The position numbers and the translations under genes were made by a program. Shown here piece after piece: positions 45,269 through 54,680 of a stretch of 64,000 bases of DNA. The stretch comes from Xiphydria camelus (taxonomy: Eukaryota; Arthropoda; Insecta; Hymenoptera; Xiphydriidae): positions 13,300,709-13,364,708 of the forward strand of contig OY783199.1 in the NCBI GenBank assembly GCA_963678675.1. Direction: 5' to 3'. Under the pieces are notes generated by a model. It saw nothing but the letters and a program-made list of their open reading frames with translations. It searched no databases and was not told where the DNA came from. Position 1 is the stretch's first letter, and the number at the start of each line of letters is the position of its first letter.

Positions 45269-46611
45269 TTACGATGGTGCGCCAGCAAAATATCGATAGT
45301 GGCCACACATCAGACACTTGCTGTAGAAGCTTCGCCACCATCTAATCGATTAATTCGACATTCATGTTTTTAATGGCGCGAAAAAATGGCTCTTTTCAGC
45401 ACCATTACGGAAGTAAGAAAGTCTCGCTGCAATTTGATTTCGCCGAGGGTCTAATGCTAGAAACGGAATGAAAATTGGCTGGAAAAAAAAGCCCTCCCTC
45501 TTGCCCCTCGACGAAAATGCACTCCATGGTTTTGTAACCAGAGATGAAATATGGAAAAATTAATTTATTAGCCAGATTAAAAGAAGGTAATATACACACA
45601 TAGAGCAATGGAGAAAAGAACAGGCATAATCTTATAGGCTAAATTGAGAAAAGGAACATCATAAGTAAAAATATAAGTAGACAAAGATTAAAGTGTGTAT
45701 AAATATCGCCAGAATATAGATAACAGAAAAACGCGATATTTAAAAGAGAATAGAAAAGGAGCAATATCGTGCAAAGCGTTATCGTAGAAATTGCATGGAC
45801 AATGCACTGGAGAAAACATGCACATTCCTCTCAAATGGTGGATATCGTTGTCGAAGAGTCTTCTAGAGATGTGGAGCCAAATCTTCAATGATGACTGGAT
45901 TGCTCTGCATGGTCCTGCGACATAGTCCATGGGGGAAGGAGATCTTATGCACCTTCCTTTGAACTGAAATACGAATATAATACTTTTTATAAAATAATTT
46001 TTTTTCGCTGACTACTGTTAATCTCAGAGACGTTACTCACTCGGTAGCTGAGCTGCCGCGCGGACCAATGCCTCCAGTCTCCTTTCTATGTTACTTCGCC
46101 TCCGAGTCAATGGAATATCTGGCCTTCCTGAATCTCGCGTACCTCCTCCAGGCAATTCTTCCATCCTGGCTACATCGATAACGCTGGATCTGCAACTCAA
46201 CGAAAGAGGAGCATATATGAGACAATAAAGACTTATTCATCTATCTGCCTTCTGCAAATAATTTCATTAAATTAGCTATTAATACTTACCCTTCTATGCA
46301 GGAAGCTGGATAATCCGTATTTCCTGCTCGTAGGTCCTTATTCCAAATATCTTGCCCCGAATGTTTTAATTAATAATGCGCGTTAACATTAAACGCTGAC
46401 GGCTTCTTTACCAGAAAATCACCCACGAACCGAACTGACAGCTCGCAGAATCCATCCGCCAACACCGCAGATGATTTCGCATGCGCAGTAACACTACCAC
46501 GCTGACTCTCCATTGGATGCCACTAGATAAGGGGGTGTTCAACAGGACACAAAGGTGCTCATGCAAAATTTGCAGGTTTGCTAAGTGCTCTTTGATCGCG
46601 GACATACGGTA

Positions 46612-47097
46612 TAAAGAAGAAGAAGTCCCCTACGTACATAATGTCAAGCTTCCTCAAAAACACTTTATATTTGCTATGTTGCAGGTTCAGTGGTGCTCTA
46701 TACCTATAGGACATACGAAATTTATCCAATAGACTGGGTTGTTGATAAAGAGTAAGAAGTGAAATAATTTAGTACTCTCCTGGTGTTACGTTTAATAAAC
46801 AATTCTTTATTCCTTAGTCACTCTTCTTACATCGTTTGTATAAAAATATACGTTAGTACTAAATTTGTAATTCTAAACTACGTGAAAATTAATGATATAC
46901 CTTCTCTCCCTCTCTCTTTTCCTTCCACCCTCCATTACTGAGATAGACTTACGAACCGATACTTAATTGACTCTATTACGGAAATTCTAACTTCTCACAG
47001 AATATTATACTATACGACTAACATGAACTATAACGCACAGCTCACAAGCATAAACTTGTTTCCTCTTTAACAATTACCACAGAGCGTAAATTACACG
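46612..47097. other. RAD51 3' flank
   Basis: AT-rich sequence between the 7-kb transposon and the RAD51 stop codon. A TTTATT near 46807 could be the RAD51 polyadenylation signal on the minus strand. Nothing else is recognisable. Confidence 0.4.
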
Positions 47098-48033
47098 TTA
47101 TTCCTTTACGTCTCCAATTCCGTCAGTATTAATCGCAAACATCGCCTCGCTCTCCGGCAGGCATGGAGAATCATATATTTTGCATATTCTGGTGTCTCCC
47201 CTACCCTTGCGCAGGTACAGCCTGGTTGTACTGGCGTGCGCTAATATGTTACCACCAATCGGCTTTTTCTGATCGCCACCAAACATACTTGCCGCACCGT
47301 CCACTTGAGCAACTACTTGATTCGTTATAACAACCGCTACGCCATGTTCGTCGGCTATGCGCAGTAGCATACGTAAAAATCTGGCCAGATGGGTTTGTCG
47401 GGCGGATAATTCACCCCTGCCAGAATAATCAGTACGGTACAAACCAGTGGCGCTATCCACAACCAATAGGGCATATCTCGATTCAGTCATCATTGCGCTG
47501 GCTTGAATTAACAGTTTAGTTTGATGATCGGTGTGAAACGCTCTTGCGCAAGCAACATTATCAAGAACAGACTCGCCAGCAATTTTGTATCTGTCAGCAA
47601 CAGCGACTAGTCTCTCAGGTCGAAAAGTACCCTCCGTGTCGATGTACAGACACTTGCCTTCGGCACCGCCCATATCGATTGGCAACTGACAGTTGACCGC
47701 CAGAGTGTGGCAAAGCTGAGTTTTGCCTGTTCTGAATTCACCAAAAATTTCGGTTATCGAGCCTGTCTCGATCCCACCGCCCAACAGTCTGTCCAACTCC
47801 GCTGAGCCTGTCGTCAAGAACACTGTGTTTGAGCGGGTTTGATGAATTTCGGTTGCACTTTTGAAGCCCATGACGACTAGCTTTGACGCTTCTTGCAATA
47901 TCTTATCCGCCTTAGCTTCACTGATGCCCTTGATCGAGATGAGGTGCTTCTTTGGCGTATATGCCACGGCTTCCACGGTATAGTAGCCAGCCTCTTCCAA
48001 TTTTTTGATGTCACTAGAGGTAATCCCATTGCC
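47098..48033 (-). CDS. RAD51: RAD51 recombinase, exon 2
   Basis: Strand-exchange ATPase that forms filaments on single-stranded DNA in homologous recombination. This exon supplies residues 33-343 of a 343-residue protein (human 339). It has the HhH part ([20 protein letters not shown]), Walker A GEFRTGKT (about 130-137), Walker B LLVVD (about 221-225), the [10 protein letters not shown] loop, [14 protein letters not shown], and [21 protein letters not shown]. The stop codon is at 47098-47100. An AACGTAG acceptor precedes [16 protein letters not shown], which is in phase with exon 1. One extra residue stands in the usual AAMF text (AASMFGGD). All the catalytic core is in this one exon. No damage is seen, so I take it as functional. 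Confidence 0.95.
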   Translation of the reverse strand, partial: GNGITSSDIKKLEEAGYYTVEAVAYTPKKHLISIKGISEAKADKILQEASKLVVMGFKSATEIHQTRSNTVFLTTGSAELDRLLGGGIETGSITEIFGEFRTGKTQLCHTLAVNCQLPIDMGGAEGKCLYIDTEGTFRPERLVAVADRYKIAGESVLDNVACARAFHTDHQTKLLIQASAMMTESRYALLVVDSATGLYRTDYSGRGELSARQTHLARFLRMLLRIADEHGVAVVITNQVVAQVDGAASMFGGDQKKPIGGNILAHASTTRLYLRKGRGDTRICKIYDSPCLPESEAMFAINTDGIGDVKE

Positions 48034-48564
48034 CTACGTTAGAATGACGTGCCATTAATAAAACTGAATATTTTGACAAAGCGCATATGACCTCTAAGCC
48101 TCAAAGGAATCGGATATTTTTTTAAAAGGATTTGAAAGTTACCAAACAGGAATCCGTTTATTAGTACTAGCAAAACCCGCCACTTTGTTTGCATGAAACA
48201 CTATTTTACAAAACACAGCAACCGTCTGTGACTTTGTTTGTTAATTCGTTGATACTAAATATAGGCTATTGCGAACTTTACTTTAGATCTTTGTGTCCTA
48301 CAATTTGCCCATACATCATTTTTATATATCCTTCACTATAAAGGCAGCGTTTTCCAATAACTCGTTTGTTTGTCTGTCTTTATGATGATTTACGTCATTA
48401 AAGTAGTCACTTATCGGCTCCCTCTTGTCAAAATCTCATGAAATATAATCAATGTTTGTTCAGAAAGTCCAAGCTCCTTACAAGTAAAGGATTTTTTTCA
48501 CTTAATTATATGAGTTTCAAGGTAATCCAAATACTGTTTCCCAAATAAGGACATACTATAATTC

Positions 48565-48641
48565 AATCGGTGAGTCCAAGAACAGTATAAGTGCATAGGG
48601 AATCCCTATGCACTTGTACTGTTCTTCGACTCACCGATTCA
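48565..48641. repeat. Near-perfect palindrome in the RAD51 intron
   Basis: CAATCGGTGAGTCCAAGAAC continuing AGTATAAGTGCATAGGGA is mirrored with only two or three mismatches and almost no loop. It is probably a tiny MITE. Confidence 0.75.
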
Positions 48642-48904
48642 ATTGGTACATAGAGATAACTTAAAACGCTAACACTTTGCAACCTTTCACCATTATATTA
48701 TCGGCTTAATCGGTAAGATGCGTAACTCCATAAATTAAAATTTTTCAGGGCTCAAATAAAGTTATACAACTGTTTCATAAATTACCTTCACTTTATTTTT
48801 AGGGCCAACGAACACTCCAAAAAAAAACGTTAATACGGAGGAAGCACGTATTCTTTAGAACACACATACAAACTGATGGATTTACGTATTTTTCCTAATA
48901 ACAT

Positions 48905-49531
48905 TGACTACGTCTCCACCGCAGGGCTAAATCCGAGATTTAGTAATCCTCGTATTATTCAATCTCAAATATTTCACCGGCGGAAATACCGCTCGGATTA
49001 ATAAGTCTAATCCAACCAAATTGGCAGCATTAGACTTATTAATCCGATATAATCCTATAGATATCTGCAGTGGAGTCAAAAAGTCTCTATTGGGATCGTG
49101 CAACACCCGTACAGTGACACCTGGTGGCAGTAGTCGGCAAAAAATAGGCACTTTTATACAGTACCAAATACGACAAGAATATAGAAATCCTCGGCAAAAC
49201 CAATTAGTGAACAACAATATGAATGTTTTTCATCAGGTGTATTTTATAGCAACTATTTATAAGTATAGAATTGCAATAAACAGTAAGCATAACATTTAGG
49301 GCCGGTTTATTCACCTTCAGACACGTTGACCGCCATATAATGTACTTTAACCCGGCAGCGGTGGTGGCTGGCAGTCAACGTGTTATAGGTATGGAGAGAC
49401 GTGCCCACTAACTTCAAGCCTTCACCACTAGTTGCGCACGATCGTTCGCCGTATCCCCTCCAAGCAGTTGCACGGTCCCAATACGAGGATTTCTAAATCT
49501 CGGATTTAACGCTACGGTGGAGACGTAGTCA
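48905..49531. mobile_element. Foldback MITE in the RAD51 intron
   Basis: TGACTACGTCTCCACCG is mirrored at 49515-49531, with inner paired words AAATCCGAGATTTAG and AATCCTCGTATT. The interior also has an inverted pair AGACTTATTAATCCG near 49000. A decayed piggyBac-type hairpin (CACGTTGACCGCC to GGCAGTCAACGTG, 49322-49390) lies within it. Confidence 0.7.
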
Positions 49532-50509
49532 TTGACACGGCCGGAGTTATGCCTTATTGTAATACCAATATACCTAATAAAAAAACTAAAAGAAATCTGG
49601 AAATACGAATGTTTCCAACTGGTGTGTCCAATTATTTTACACTAGATGGCATTAAAACCTCATTTTCAGGCAAAAGTGGAATTACGCATTCTGCCGATTA
49701 AGGCGACGATATAGATCTTTTCTTTCAAATATTCACGAAATTTACGTTAATATAATAAAGAAGAAAAGTTTGTAAGTTTGTCTGATTGCCGGGGGTTATC
49801 TCAGGATTTACTAATCCGATTAAAAAAAAATTCTTTACTAGTAAGACGCCTGGACTTTTCTCTTATAAGAATCATTTTTACTGTCAATTGAATCAATGTG
49901 TGCCGTAAAATTAAAAAAAGGAAGAATTTATGTGTAAGTAAAGACCAATGAGATGAGAGCCATACATTTATATCAAACCCTTTTTTCCTTTTGCTATATT
50001 TAATTCCGTAATGGTAAAGAACGGCACAATGCCTTTAACATAATGATTTACTGTATTACAAACTGATTTTCATAACTCATTTTTTGATACCGTATCTAAT
50101 AATGTAGTGCCCACTTTGTCATCCATAGATTACAAATAAATCTCCACAGTCTGGGACTTCGACTTTCAGTCGCAGCTACAATAAATGAAACTTCACATTG
50201 TCCATAACTTCTTTACGTTTCTAATCATTCGAATGGTCATGGAATGTTACAGCAGTGCAACCATTCGACTGCATCCCTAGTTTTATTTGTGTTCAAATAG
50301 GTATGTATGTAAAATATTTACTCTATTTTAAAGGACAAGATGCACCTCATTCTTAACTAAATGGCATATATAAATCAAAACAGATATTCCTTTTTGAAAA
50401 AAGGATCTTTTCTTCTAAGCTATCACACAGAAAGAACCCTAATCTTTCATTTATTCATTTCAAGAGAAGATGACAGGTACCGCTTTTGAGGCTAGGAAAT
50501 CGGACTCAC
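49532..50509. other. RAD51 intron, remainder
   Basis: AT-rich intron ending at the exon 1 donor. No further elements, exons or RNA genes recognised. Confidence 0.5.
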
Positions 50510-50605
50510 TTCTAGCGTCTTTATCAATTTGGCCTGAGGATTAAATTCTTCGAACTCTTCGTCCCCCTGTAAGGATGCTGTAGTGCCGGTGGCGGTAGCC
50601 GTCAT
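50510..50605 (-). CDS. RAD51: RAD51 recombinase, exon 1
   Basis: The minus-strand ATG at 50605 opens 32 codons (MTATATGTTASLQGDEEFEE, continuing to KLIKTLE) and stops at a perfect GTGAGT donor. The acidic leader followed by a P-K-LE segment corresponds to the start of insect and vertebrate RAD51, where the next residues are G-GI in exon 2. Phase 0 on both sides. The intron to 48033 is 2.5 kb and holds MITEs. Confidence 0.85.
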
Positions 50606-50781
50606 TCGTTCTCACGTTTTTGTTTACTACTCTTGGAGAAATACTGTGAAAATCACATCACACACATGAATCTACGGCGAGCAAACTTGAATAAACTTTC
50701 GTAGACTCCGTTCGTTTTGTATTTGCAGCAGACGAATTCGAGAACATTTCTCTTTAACCTTGATCTCTCATTGGTCGACTG

Positions 50782-50910
50782 AGGCCCAGTTCCACAACTC
50801 AAGTTTAACTATAATCTCTGGTTAGTTGCTACGGACTAGCCAATAGCAAAGCTGGTATCATAGCAACCAACCAAGGATTATAGTTAAACCGGAGTTGTGG
50901 AACTGGGCCT
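50782..50910. mobile_element. Palindromic MITE near the RAD51 start
   Basis: AGGCCCAGTTCCACAACTC is mirrored at 50892-50910, and the arms continue through AGTTTAACTATAATC and GGTTAGTTGCTA. It lies less than 200 bases upstream of RAD51, within its likely promoter region. Confidence 0.8.
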
Positions 50911-51076
50911 AAGGGGCCTATTCACGTATACAGTATGTCCCGTGGATAGCGCAAGTATTTGAATTTCCCTGACATTTGACTTTGGTAGTGCTTGTAAAGG
51001 CCCTTGCACACTGGACGCTTCAAGCGCCAAGCGTCGAGCAGCGAGCGCTTGCTGCTTGCTGCTTGGATTGGTGACC

Positions 51077-51885
51077 ATTGGTTGCATTCAGCAGATCGAG
51101 CATAAACCGCTACTGCTCAGTACGCTCAGAAGTAGCGCTCTCTGTTCTGCTGACAACAAGTTCTGGCCGTGGCCTGCGATACATTAGGCGCGTGGCGCAG
51201 TGGATTTAAATGATCGACTTGTCGTACTTTAGCTTTGAAAAATCGTACTTTCGGATTGAAATTTGGCTTTGTAAAATCGTTTAGAAACAATAAACTAATG
51301 TATTAAAAAATTCGAAAAGAAACATTTTTTAGTTAGTAATAGACTCGTGAATATGGCCAAAATCGCCCGTTTTCTTATATTTAACTTCAAGTATTTAAAA
51401 ATCCTGACGTGTGTGTGGTATGCAAATTTGAGTTAGATTCGTTTTTAACGCACATAAATCTATAAGAATCACCTGGTTTGGTTCGAGTAACAAAATCACC
51501 GTTGTCCGGTGTTATCTCTGGTTACAAAATATTGTGTTGTTTATATCAGTACCTCAGAGCTAAACAGCATTAACTCCATTGCCGGTGGCAAGAAAATGTA
51601 ATTTTTTTCGTAATAATACATAATATATAAGATGTTCCGTCGCACGACAGAGGGAATTCGACACATCGGTTCACACCGCTCGACATCATTCATAAAATGC
51701 GCCAAAACTTCTTCCGATGGAAGTGAGCGGGAGCGCTGGAGCATAACTCTTCTTCGCTACAAAACATGGCGACCGCTACCACTTGCGCTCACTTGGAGCG
51801 CTCGGTAGAATGCGCGTTCAGCAGATTTTTACTGAGCTGCTCCACAACTGTTGCGGAGCGGAATGATCTGCTGAATGCACCCAAT
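51077..51885. mobile_element. Non-autonomous DNA transposon, copy 2
   Basis: Same 0.8-kb sequence and orientation as 32672-33475, with the same inverted ends ATTGGTTGCATTCAGCAG and complement. Differences are scattered substitutions and a few small indels. The interior has no credible gene. Confidence 0.75.
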
Positions 51886-51989
51886 GCACTGATCGCTTCA
51901 ACGTGCCAAAACTACAACCTTGACATTTTCATAATGTACTTCACCCAAGGTGAAGTTTCGATTCTCGCATCTCGAAATCGAAGTCGAAC

Positions 51990-52117
51990 TGCACTCGCGG
52001 ATGACTACGCATGCGCATTCACGCTTCTCCGGTGATTCTATTGGACGAGGAGACCCACAGAGGTGCTCATGCAAAACTCGCAATTTTGCTATGGGCTCTT
52101 TGATCGCGGACATATGG
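51990..52117. mobile_element. Right arm of a CCGTATGTCCGCGATCA-type MITE
   Basis: It runs from CTCGCGGATGACTACGCATG to TGATCGCGGACATATGG followed by TA, matching the right arm of 52414-52729. No matching left arm is seen, so it is a truncated copy. Bases 52118-52220 are plain flank ending in the CCCC duplicated by the retrotransposon. Confidence 0.65.
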
Positions 52118-52220
52118 TAATATCTACAGATTACTGCAAATAATTACATTTTTCACCTACCTTCATTTTCTTTAATCAGACTTTGCATTAACTTTCCATT
52201 ATATATTTTTCCTTTGCCCC

Positions 52221-52926
52221 TGTCGCACCTCACAAAGCGATTTACCTCAAAGATGCCGACGACCCAGCCCCTTTGGTCCTGGTTCCCCCACCTGGTCCGC
52301 GCCGAGTCCTTAAGAAAGGACCGGCGAACGCCTGGAGCTAGTCTCCTGTGAGCCACGATTGTATCCACGTTACCTCGAGTTTTGAATAAACGTTACTATT
52401 CATTTTATAAGTACCGTATGTCCGCGATCATTTGAACCATAGGAAAATTGCGAGTTTTGCATGAGCACCCCTTTGGGTCTCCTCGTCCAATAGAATCACC
52501 GGAGAAGCGTGAATGCGCATGCGTAGTCATCCGCGAGTATGGCGTCGTCAGCAAGTTCAGATCGATTATTTCGATAACCGATCTGAACTTGCTGACGACG
52601 CCACACTCGCGGATGACTACGCATGCGCATTCACGCTTCTCCGGTGATTCTATTGGACAAGGAGACCCAAAGGGGTGCTCATGCAAAACTCGCAATTTTC
52701 CTATGGTTCAAATGATCGCGGACATACGGTACGTTCAGTTACTTCGTCGACGAGTACCTTCCCTGCGATTCGATTATAGACTTGTGACCTTAGAGTCTCG
52801 CTCTCACAGCTCCGCGATACGAATTCGTTACAAGAGTATCGTTCTCACAACTCAGCGACGCGATTTCGTCATAAGGGAAGCGGTCGATTTATACGAAAGT
52901 CGCGACCGCCTCGTTACGGCACGACA
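52221..52926 (+). repeat. 5' LTR carrying a MITE
   Basis: 388 bases of LTR plus a 316-base MITE and its TA duplication. The LTR contains AATAAA near 52385. Ends TG...CA. The insertion lies downstream of AATAAA and may affect transcription or RNA ends. Confidence 0.9.
52414..52729. mobile_element. 316-bp MITE inside the 5' LTR
   Basis: An almost complete palindrome: CCGTATGTCCGCGATCATTT at the left, its complement at the right, with arms meeting at GATTATTTCGATAACCG. Flanked by TA (52412-52413, 52730-52731), while the 3' LTR has one TA at this site. Its ends equal those of the 39621-46609 element. Confidence 0.95.
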
Positions 52927-52929
52927 TTT

Positions 52930-52947
52930 TGGTGGCAGCGGTGGGAT
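52930..52947 (+). promoter_or_regulatory. Primer-binding site (tRNA-Leu)
   Basis: TGGTGGCAGCGGTGGGAT starts three bases after the 5' LTR. It is complementary to the 3' end of a leucine tRNA (ending CCCACCGCTGCCA plus CCA), so reverse transcription is probably primed by tRNA-Leu. Confidence 0.8.
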
Positions 52948-53423
52948 ATCAATCCCCATTGACGCAATTAACTGTACATAAAAGTGTAAGGCCAAGGACT
53001 CATAGTAGTATCAACGGCCCTTGATTGTGTACGAACTTTCCACGCCCTGAGGACCGCGGTTGGGTAAACAGCTGATATCAGCACACCCTGAAGACGACCA
53101 ATATACCGGGAATCATTCCTGGTACGATTCAAACGGAATCGGGCGTCACCGAAGGACCGGCCTCATCGTGAAGAACTCCCAATCGGCAGCATCACCACCG
53201 GTATCTCCTAGCGCCCGAGGAATCAACAGTGACTTCCCGGAGCCAGAAACGGTACGAGTGAAAGCTTGCCAGCACGGACTTCCAGGAGGAAACGCCAAGA
53301 AATCGAGGTGAGTACCAGATATACTATTCACCTCGCACACGATCCAACGCGGAGACAGGAGACTCGCAATCCGTAAATTCATTATCGTCGCGTACATCGG
53401 ACGAAACATACTACGAAACCACA
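52948..53423 (+). promoter_or_regulatory. Retrotransposon leader with splice-donor candidate
   Basis: 476 bases without any ATG. GAG followed by GTGAGT at 53305-53313 is a strong donor consensus and could generate a subgenomic env RNA together with the TGCTTTCAG acceptor at 58368-58376. Confidence 0.5.
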
Positions 53424-54680
53424 ATGTCCCGCGCGACATCACCGTCCCGTACGCCAGGACAATCATCGAATTCCGTTCCCCGAGAAGAGTACGAAGAACT
53501 CCTTAGACACAGTCGCACCCTTCAAGAACAGGTCCAACAGTTAACGACACAAATGCAAACTATGAGTAACACCCAGACAAAAGCAGAGCATCCCCACGTA
53601 ATTAAATCAACAATACGAAGGGCCTTTAGTAAACTAAGTCTAAGAGGGGAACAACCCAAATCCGAAGCCATAAATCAGGAAGAAGAAGACTACCTGACGG
53701 ACGACGAGGACGACGCAGTAAATATCCCTAACACCGGAAATAATGGACCCTTGACGCTAATCCCCGAGACCCCTCATAAAACGATCACGGTCAAAACCGC
53801 CTTAGAGGAGCTCCGTGAATACGACGGGAAAAATATGTCCATCGAAACGTTTATAGACGATATACTAGAAATGGTTGCGTATATTGACCCACGCGACTGG
53901 AACCGGTACAAGAACGCGATTATTAAACGTAAAATAACCGGGGACGCCGCAGTCATGCTGGAATCATTTCGCCCGGAAGATATGGAAAATCTCGTATCCA
54001 TCCTTCGAACGCTATTCGGTCGCGAAATACCGATAGAAACCTACCAAATGCAGCGCGCGAATATGATACAGAAACCCAACGAAACAGCGGCCCACCTTGG
54101 GTCACGGTTTATGAAACTTCATAGCAAAATCATCCAAGCTGTCAACTCCAAACCAAAGATGAGTCGCTTAAAAAAACAATTCGCACTCGAAATGGAGCAG
54201 GAGGCTACCGTGTCCGCCTACATCCGAGCGCTAACGTGCAAGGACATCCATCAAGAAGTTAAAATGGCTCGCCCCGCGACTGTTAAGGAAGCAATAGAAC
54301 TCGCTACATCGGCAGAAATCTACAAGGAAACAGTCGATAAGCTCCAAAAATCACAAACTAAGACGCTCCAATCGAAATTCACCAAAGAAGATCCAGGGAA
54401 ACCCTACCAGAAATACAAGGATACATCTTTGAACCCGAGAAGCAAAATAGAGTGCCGCCGATGCAAAAAACTCGGACATATCGAGAGGGACTGCCGCGTA
54501 AAGCTGGACGGAAATTTTCGAAAGGACAGTCTCAGAGGCAAGGACCCACCACACCGAGTGAACCAGACGGAAGAGAACCCGGAGGACAGCGAATCCAGCA
54601 CCTCAGACGAAGAAGATTACACCGAACATACAGAGTCGGAAAACTCGGAAAAAGAGGAGCAACTGGAAAGCGACTACTGA
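53424..54680 (+). CDS. gag: Gag polyprotein of the gypsy-type element
   Basis: 418 residues from ATG 53424. An N-terminal coiled-coil region (EEYEELLRHSRTLQEQVQQL) and an acidic linker (LTDDEDDA) come first. The central part is the gypsy gag capsid fold (EYDGKNMSIETFIDDILEMV and KRKITGDAAVMLESF). The single CCHC knuckle CRRCKKLGHIERDC is at about residue 345, and the tail is highly acidic. It forms the particle that packages the element's RNA. It ends at TGA 54678-54680 and overlaps pol, which is in the -1 frame, so pol is expected to be made by ribosomal frameshifting in the overlap. No damage seen. Confidence 0.9.
   Translation: MSRATSPSRTPGQSSNSVPREEYEELLRHSRTLQEQVQQLTTQMQTMSNTQTKAEHPHVIKSTIRRAFSKLSLRGEQPKSEAINQEEEDYLTDDEDDAVNIPNTGNNGPLTLIPETPHKTITVKTALEELREYDGKNMSIETFIDDILEMVAYIDPRDWNRYKNAIIKRKITGDAAVMLESFRPEDMENLVSILRTLFGREIPIETYQMQRANMIQKPNETAAHLGSRFMKLHSKIIQAVNSKPKMSRLKKQFALEMEQEATVSAYIRALTCKDIHQEVKMARPATVKEAIELATSAEIYKETVDKLQKSQTKTLQSKFTKEDPGKPYQKYKDTSLNPRSKIECRRCKKLGHIERDCRVKLDGNFRKDSLRGKDPPHRVNQTEENPEDSESSTSDEEDYTEHTESENSEKEEQLESDY

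Larger units (their letters stand above)
39621..46609. mobile_element. 7-kb foldback transposon with nested insertions (outer element)
   Basis: The outer ends are CCGCATGTCTGCGATCAAAC and the complement ending GATCGCGGACATACGG, flanked by TA (39619-39620, 46610-46611). Its own left arm is 39621-39685 plus 43068-44500. The right arm, about 45515-46609, pairs with it, leaving a loop of about 1 kb with a deleted transposase (44540-45121). The left arm is opened by three insertions (39686-42687, 42695-43060, 43307-43720), all absent from the right arm. The MITEs at 4883, 52117 and 52414-52729 share its ends and inner arm words (TGCGCATGCG, TCATCCGCG), so they look like deletion derivatives of this family. 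Confidence 0.75.

Noticed and set aside
47098..48000. RAD51 starting at 48000 as a truncated single-exon copy
   Set aside because: Position 48000 is a TTG within an exon that continues to an acceptor at 48034; the true N-terminus is the exon at 50510-50605.
52448..52981. 177-codon frame in the 5' LTR
   Set aside because: Runs through the palindromic MITE and LTR; not coding.
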